From the NCBI GenBank assembly GCA_025997215.1, contig BNUH01000056.1:1-17790 (forward strand): a DNA stretch of 17,790 nt. Direction: 5' to 3'. Positions 13,901 through 17,790 of the stretch are shown here, piece after piece. Source of the stretch: Clostridia bacterium (GTDB taxonomy: Bacteria; Bacillota_A; Clostridia; Christensenellales; Aristaeellaceae). Position 1 is the first letter of the stretch, and the number at the start of each line of letters is the position of its first letter. The translations under genes and the position numbers were made by a program. Under the pieces are notes generated by a model. That model did not search any database. It was not told the DNA's origin and saw only the letters and a program-made list of their open reading frames with translations.

Positions 13901-15424
13901 CTATTTTCCGGACTCCGCCTTGAACTCGTCGATCTGTTTCTGCAACTCGACGACGATCTTATCAGCTCCTGCGTTACGCAGACGCTGGTTGCGCGTTTCG
14001 AGCGTCTTGGTGACATCCTGGTTCGCGCCATAGTATAGGTCCTTCTGATACTCGTCCATTATGGCGATCCACTGCGCCAGCTCCATCGCGACGGGCTCTT
14101 GGTCGAACGCGAACCCGGTCAACGGCATCGGAACGGCGTTGTTATTCAGATCGTCCCGCTCGTACTGCAGATAGCCGGGGATGTCGTTCTGGGTTTCATA
14201 CGCGTAATAGGTGTTGCCGATAGCCCACTTTTCGATACCATACCGATCGGCGACGTCGGCGGCGGTCTGGATGTGCGTGTCATCGGTAAACGTGTAATGC
14301 TCGCCCTCGATGCCGTACACCAGCAGATTGTACAGGCTCTTGCCTTTTTCCGAATTCATCAGCCCGAGGAATTCAATAGCGCGCTGGGGATTGACGCAGG
14401 TGCGCGGCAGCACCAGCGCCGTCGGCTGCGCGGACATCGGGGCTTTGGCGTAGTCATAACTAATTATCGTGATAGGACGGCCATACTTGACAGCCAGCTG
14501 CTCTTCGGAGAATTTGTTATACTGTGCTCTCCATATTACATAGCCGCCGTCAATGCCCATATCCGTCGTCCAATCCTCAACGGTCAGCGCGTCCTTGCGG
14601 ATGTAACCCTTCGAATACCAATCGGATACGCGCAGCAGATACTCCAGTTCGTCGTCGGCGTTATCCAGGAAGCTATGAATCGTGGAGGATTCGTCGCGGG
14701 CGCGGGCGAACGCCGGCGCGATGGTCGCCCCAAGCCGCAGCTCATACCAAGTGTTCCTGCCAGCCTCGGTGAGATAATCGATGCATGCGCCTAGGCCCAG
14801 CTTGCCCGCCTCATCCAGCTTAGCCAAATAATCGGTGAGGATATCCATCATCTCGGGCGTCTTAAAACTGCTGGAGCCGTCAACTGAATTCTGATACGCG
14901 GTCTTGAAGCCCTCAATATCCAGATATTCGTCCGCCAGCTCGGTCGGGAAGCAGAATCCCCATGGCACCGTGACCGAGCTTTGATAACACGGAATCGCGT
15001 ATAGGCTGCCCTTGATCCGCATGGTGTCATACACCCACATGGGGATCTCTTCAAACAGCTCGGGCGCATAGTCGGTGATAAGGCTGTCCAGCTCCAGGTA
15101 GGAACCGTTGTACACCTCATTCTGGAGCGATTGCATCCAGCCAAACCACGCTATGTCGCACTTCTCGCCAGATGCCGCCGTCAGCTGCCAGCGTTCGGCA
15201 TACTCGCCGAAGGGCACTGTCTCAAACTCCAGCGTCGTGCCAGGCATGTAGGCCTGCAGTTCCTCATTGAACTTCGCCCATACCTCGTCCGAATCGGCCT
15301 TTTTCGCACTGCTGGCGATCAGCCACTTCAGGGTAACGGGTTCAGGTGCGGCGCCTTCGGCCAATACCGCGACAGTGGGTATCGCCAGCATCAGCACGAG
15401 CAGTAAGCATACGATCTTCTTCAT
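13901..15424 (-). CDS. Extracellular sugar-binding protein of an ABC importer (LplA/family-1 type)
   Basis: 507 aa. A clear signal peptide (MKKIVCLLLVLMLAIPTVAV) ends in VLAEG, which fits signal peptidase I cleavage after residue 22. The only Cys in it is Cys6, ahead of the hydrophobic core, so there is no lipobox. That is unusual for a Gram-positive binding protein, which normally needs a lipid anchor. The mature protein looks like a large type-1 solute-binding protein: early block VTLKWLIASSAKKAD, then DIAWFGWMQ, and late block PRTCVNPQRAIEFLGLM typical of LplA-like proteins. It would deliver an oligosaccharide to the two permeases just upstream. The ATG follows GGAGGT with 7-nt spacing, 29 bp after the YtcP-type permease. 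The ligand is unknown; the size of about 500 aa suggests oligosaccharide rather than monosaccharide. Confidence 0.88.
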   Translation of the reverse strand: MKKIVCLLLVLMLAIPTVAVLAEGAAPEPVTLKWLIASSAKKADSDEVWAKFNEELQAYMPGTTLEFETVPFGEYAERWQLTAASGEKCDIAWFGWMQSLQNEVYNGSYLELDSLITDYAPELFEEIPMWVYDTMRIKGSLYAIPCYQSSVTVPWGFCFPTELADEYLDIEGFKTAYQNSVDGSSSFKTPEMMDILTDYLAKLDEAGKLGLGACIDYLTEAGRNTWYELRLGATIAPAFARARDESSTIHSFLDNADDELEYLLRVSDWYSKGYIRKDALTVEDWTTDMGIDGGYVIWRAQYNKFSEEQLAVKYGRPITIISYDYAKAPMSAQPTALVLPRTCVNPQRAIEFLGLMNSEKGKSLYNLLVYGIEGEHYTFTDDTHIQTAADVADRYGIEKWAIGNTYYAYETQNDIPGYLQYERDDLNNNAVPMPLTGFAFDQEPVAMELAQWIAIMDEYQKDLYYGANQDVTKTLETRNQRLRNAGADKIVVELQKQIDEFKAESGK

Positions 15425-15453
15425 GAATAGAACCTCCTTGTTTTGTCCCTTTT

Positions 15454-16350
15454 TTATCCCTTCACCGCGCCGATTGTCAGTCCGCGCGTAAAGTACCGTT
15501 GAAAGAATGGGAATATGATGAGCATCGGGCCGGCTGCCACAACGGTCATAGCGTAACGCATGCTGAGCGTGGGCGTATCCTTATCGATGGCAATGGCCAT
15601 CTGCCCGGGCAATTGAGACAGGAAAGTCTTTGTAAATTGCGCTTCCCTCAAAATCCGCTGGAGCAGGAACTGCAGCGTGTATAACCTCTCATCGCGGATG
15701 TACAGCAGCGTCGCCTGCCACTCATTCCATCGGCCCAGCAGCATGAACAGTGCGATCGTCGCTATTACCGGCGTGGATAACGGCAGGATTATCCTGACGA
15801 ATATCAGCATCTCCCGTGCGCCGTCTATCTTGGCCGACTCGACCAGCGAGGCGGGGATTGACTGGAAGAACGTGCGCATAATTATTATATACAAGGCCGA
15901 CGCCAGCGACGGCAGTATATATACCCACAGCGTATTGCCCAGCTTCAAGAACTGCATAATCATTATGTAGCTGGGGATCAAGCCGCCGGAGACCAGCATT
16001 GTAACTATAATGAATACGGAAATCGGGCGACGGTACGCAAAATCCGTACGCGATAACGGGTACGCGACCAACCCCATGACAATCGTGCTAGCGGCGGAAC
16101 CCACGATGGATATAAAGAATGTGATCTTATAAGCCTGGACGATCTTGCCGGGCATGCGAAACAGCGTCCTATATGCGCCCAAGTCGAACGCTTTGGGTAT
16201 GAGCGCGTAGCCATACTTCCGAATATCCGCGTCGTTTGAAAACGAGGAGGATATAACCAGCCACAGCGGTATGACGAATAACATCGCAACCAGCACGAAG
16301 TATACGGTGATCACAGCGCGCGATACCGACGCGCCGCGGTTTTCAACCAT
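15454..16350 (-). CDS. YtcP/LplC-type sugar ABC transporter permease
   Basis: 298 aa, the usual family length, with about six membrane segments. The first is at 13-33, followed by the conserved SSSFSND. The EAA loop reads ESAKIDGAREMLIFVRIILP (171-190), the site that docks the ATPase. The C-terminus GLTIGAVKG is the common family ending. It forms the channel together with the LplB-type protein encoded 44 bp upstream. The ATG follows GGAGGG with 6-nt spacing. No ATP-binding subunit is encoded in this operon, so a shared MsmK/UgpC-type ATPase elsewhere would have to power it. Confidence 0.93.
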   Translation of the reverse strand: MVENRGASVSRAVITVYFVLVAMLFVIPLWLVISSSFSNDADIRKYGYALIPKAFDLGAYRTLFRMPGKIVQAYKITFFISIVGSAASTIVMGLVAYPLSRTDFAYRRPISVFIIVTMLVSGGLIPSYIMIMQFLKLGNTLWVYILPSLASALYIIIMRTFFQSIPASLVESAKIDGAREMLIFVRIILPLSTPVIATIALFMLLGRWNEWQATLLYIRDERLYTLQFLLQRILREAQFTKTFLSQLPGQMAIAIDKDTPTLSMRYAMTVVAAGPMLIIFPFFQRYFTRGLTIGAVKG

Positions 16351-16394
16351 GATCGTCCCTCCTTATCCGCAGGAGTTGCAGAATATCAAGAATA

Positions 16395-17351
16395 TTAGAA
16401 CAGCGAGTTGTCTGGATTGACGCGCCCGACGGCGGCGTTGGAGATCAGCATCACAATCAATCCCATTATGGATTGATAAAGACCGACGGCTGTATTCATG
16501 CTAAGCGAACCCTGTCGAAGGCCGCGGTAGATATAAGTATCCAGAATATCCGTTGCGCGGTACAGCGAGCCAACATCCATCGGTACTTGGTAGAATAATC
16601 CAAAGTCGCCGCGAAACAGTCCGCCGATGGCGATCAGCGATAATATTGTCACCAACGAGGTCAGCTCGGGCATCGTGATATAGCGAAACTGCGCGAACTT
16701 TCCCGCGCCGTCTATGTACGCGGCCTCATACAGCGTCGGGTCGATGCCCATCAGCGCGGCGTAATACATCACAGAGTTGTAGCCGACGTTTTTCCAGCAT
16801 TGTATAAATATTATAATGAATGGCCAATTGGACACCTGCGAGTACCACATGACGTCTTTCATACCCAGATTCAACAGCAAATGGTTGATAGCGCCGTTCA
16901 TCGGATCCAGAAATACATACACGATCAGGCCAACTATGACCCACGACATGAAGTACGGCAGGATCATGATGGTTTGGAATGTTTTGACCGCCGCGCGGCT
17001 GCGCAATTCAAACAGCAGGATAGCAGTGAGTATCCCGCTCACGATGCCCGTTATTATAAACGCGATGCCATACAGCACCGTATTGACCGTGATCCGCGTG
17101 ACATCACTCGACAAGAACATGCGGAAATATTTCAGGCCCACCCATTTGCTGCCGATGATCCCTTCGGAATACTTGTAGTCCTTGAACGCGATCAGCACGC
17201 CGCTCATAGGCAGGTAACAAAAGACCAGGAAATACAGCAGCGCCGGCACACACAGCAGCAGCAACTCGCTGTTCTTGCGGAATCGGCCGCGGGTCTGCGG
17301 CCTGCGCAGACCGTTATGACGGGCGCTCGCAGCCGCCGTTTGATGCATCAT
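16395..17351 (-). CDS. LplB-type sugar ABC transporter permease
   Basis: About 318 aa. A basic N-terminal tail is followed by the first membrane segment (LLLLCVPALLYFLVFCYLP) and the family block MSGVLIAFKDYKYSEGIIGS. The EAA loop is EAAYIDGAGKFAQFRYITMP (about 209-228). The end (GRVNPDNSLF) is the usual short family tail. It is the first gene of the six-gene operon. Starts at 17357 (GTG), 17351 and 17348 (ATG) are all in frame. AGGGGGT at 17362-17356 overlaps the GTG and sits 4 or 7 nt before the two ATGs, so either ATG is likely. Confidence 0.92.
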   Translation of the reverse strand: MMHQTAAASARHNGLRRPQTRGRFRKNSELLLLCVPALLYFLVFCYLPMSGVLIAFKDYKYSEGIIGSKWVGLKYFRMFLSSDVTRITVNTVLYGIAFIITGIVSGILTAILLFELRSRAAVKTFQTIMILPYFMSWVIVGLIVYVFLDPMNGAINHLLLNLGMKDVMWYSQVSNWPFIIIFIQCWKNVGYNSVMYYAALMGIDPTLYEAAYIDGAGKFAQFRYITMPELTSLVTILSLIAIGGLFRGDFGLFYQVPMDVGSLYRATDILDTYIYRGLRQGSLSMNTAVGLYQSIMGLIVMLISNAAVGRVNPDNSLF

Positions 17352-17387
17352 CGCCACCCCCTTTTGCTATACATTATTCATTTATAT

Positions 17388-17416
17388 AGTATAGACGGCG
17401 CCTTCCAGCCACGCAA
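17388..17416 (-). promoter_or_regulatory. Candidate promoter of the transporter-regulator-glycosidase operon
   Basis: On the minus strand, TTGCGT (17416-17411) is followed after 17 bp by TATACT (17393-17388), with about 37 bp to the start codon. The -10 is 5/6 and the -35 only 3/6. A weak -35 is what one expects of a promoter needing an activator such as the YesN-type regulator. No operator half-sites could be identified with confidence. Confidence 0.5.
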
Positions 17417-17481
17417 GGTGAAGTTTTATAGATTGGTGCACAAATTGTATATGGCCCCTAGTACCGCATTAAATCCAATAC

Positions 17482-17510
17482 TTGACAAAGGAGGTAAAAA
17501 GTGGTATAAT
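17482..17510 (+). promoter_or_regulatory. Consensus sigma-A promoter of the IS630-type transposase
   Basis: TTGACA (17482-17487), a 17-bp spacer and TATAAT (17505-17510) form a perfect housekeeping promoter, the strongest in the window. GGAGG (17523-17527) precedes the ATG at 17538 by 10 nt. Confidence 0.8.
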
Positions 17511-17537
17511 GGGTTGCGAAGTGGAGGCAAGAGAAAG

Positions 17538-17790
17538 ATGAAACCAGAAGAAATATATTTGAATAAAGAACAGCGGGAAGAACTCACTGCGTTTGTGAAA
17601 AAGGGAAAGCATGATGTGCGATTGGTGAACCGAGCGAAGGTAATTTTTTTGCGTTGGATCGGTCTGACAAGAAGGATCACCTTCGAATCGGCAGGATCTG
17701 TGAAAGCGTTGGCATAACGCGTTCAACGATCTGTGATATTCGCAAAGCCTTTTTTTCTGCAAGCAGTGTAGAGGAGTTTTTGAAGCGCAA
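17538..17790 (+). pseudogene. IS630-type transposase, N-terminal part, frameshifted and cut by window edge
   Basis: The ATG at 17538 begins MKPEEIYLNKEQREELTAFV, followed by the KxxxDVRLVNRAKVI block typical of IS630-type N-termini. At a run of seven T (17644-17650) the frame shifts. The original frame meets a stop at 17714, while the other frame continues from 17651 as ALDRSDKKDHLRIGRICESV and GITRSTICDIRKAFF, a helix-turn-helix, and is open to the end of the window. One inserted T, or the loss of two, would restore the protein. Whether the shift is real, programmed or a sequence error cannot be told here. The element's left end lies somewhere between the operon promoter and 17482 and could not be placed. 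Confidence 0.8.

Noticed and set aside
16800..17717. Long plus-strand frame (305 codons) crossing the LplB-type gene into the IS630 start
   Set aside because: Its first two thirds are antisense to a conserved permease. Only the part from 17538 matches a transposase, which has its own promoter and ribosome site.

Overview
The window looks like a chromosomal segment of an anaerobic, gut-type Bacillota (Clostridia-like) bacterium. The signs are strong AGGAGG-type ribosome sites, sigma-A-like promoters, a YesM/YesN two-component pair, LplB/YtcP-type sugar permeases with no local ATPase, and fragments of IS256-, IS630-, IS5- and IS1634-type elements. This assignment is inferred from gene families only; no rRNA, tRNA or CRISPR array was seen.

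Left third (1-4.65 kb): a graveyard of mobile elements and broken genes. It holds the 3' part of an IS1634/IS4-type transposase with a frameshift, a histidine-phosphatase gene that is the only intact gene here, an AraC-family remnant, a hybrid transposase whose first ~60 codons are IS630-like and whose remainder is IS256-like (itself interrupted by a 60-bp palindromic insert), and a relic sugar-import locus. The relic consists of the first 34 codons of a second permease, the C-terminal half of an LplB-type permease, and the C-terminal DNA-binding half of an AraC/YesN regulator.

Middle (4.66-8.4 kb): an intact divergent unit. On the minus strand, a uroporphyrinogen-decarboxylase-superfamily protein and an ADP-ribosylglycohydrolase-family protein lie 34 bp apart. 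On the plus strand is a DUF2961/GH172-family glycoside hydrolase. A 211-bp intergenic region carries two plausible facing promoters with TTGACA -35 boxes.

Right half (8.8-17.4 kb): a six-gene minus-strand operon, read from right to left: LplB-type permease, YtcP-type permease, solute-binding protein, YesN-type response regulator, YesM-type histidine kinase (4-bp overlap with the regulator), and a GH29-like cytoplasmic glycosidase. The likely logic is sensing of an extracellular glycan or oligosaccharide, import, and intracellular hydrolysis, with the GH172/URO-D/ADP-ribosylglycohydrolase set a plausible partner module. The substrate cannot be read from the sequence. A perfect 11-bp GC-rich hairpin separates the transporter genes from the regulator genes and could set their expression ratio.

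Between the two carbohydrate units (8.4-8.8 kb) lie an IS5-type fragment and a second copy of a 77-bp sequence that, at 1.1 kb, forms the promoter and ribosome site of the histidine phosphatase. The right edge holds the start of an IS630-type transposase with a textbook promoter and a frameshift in a T7 run.
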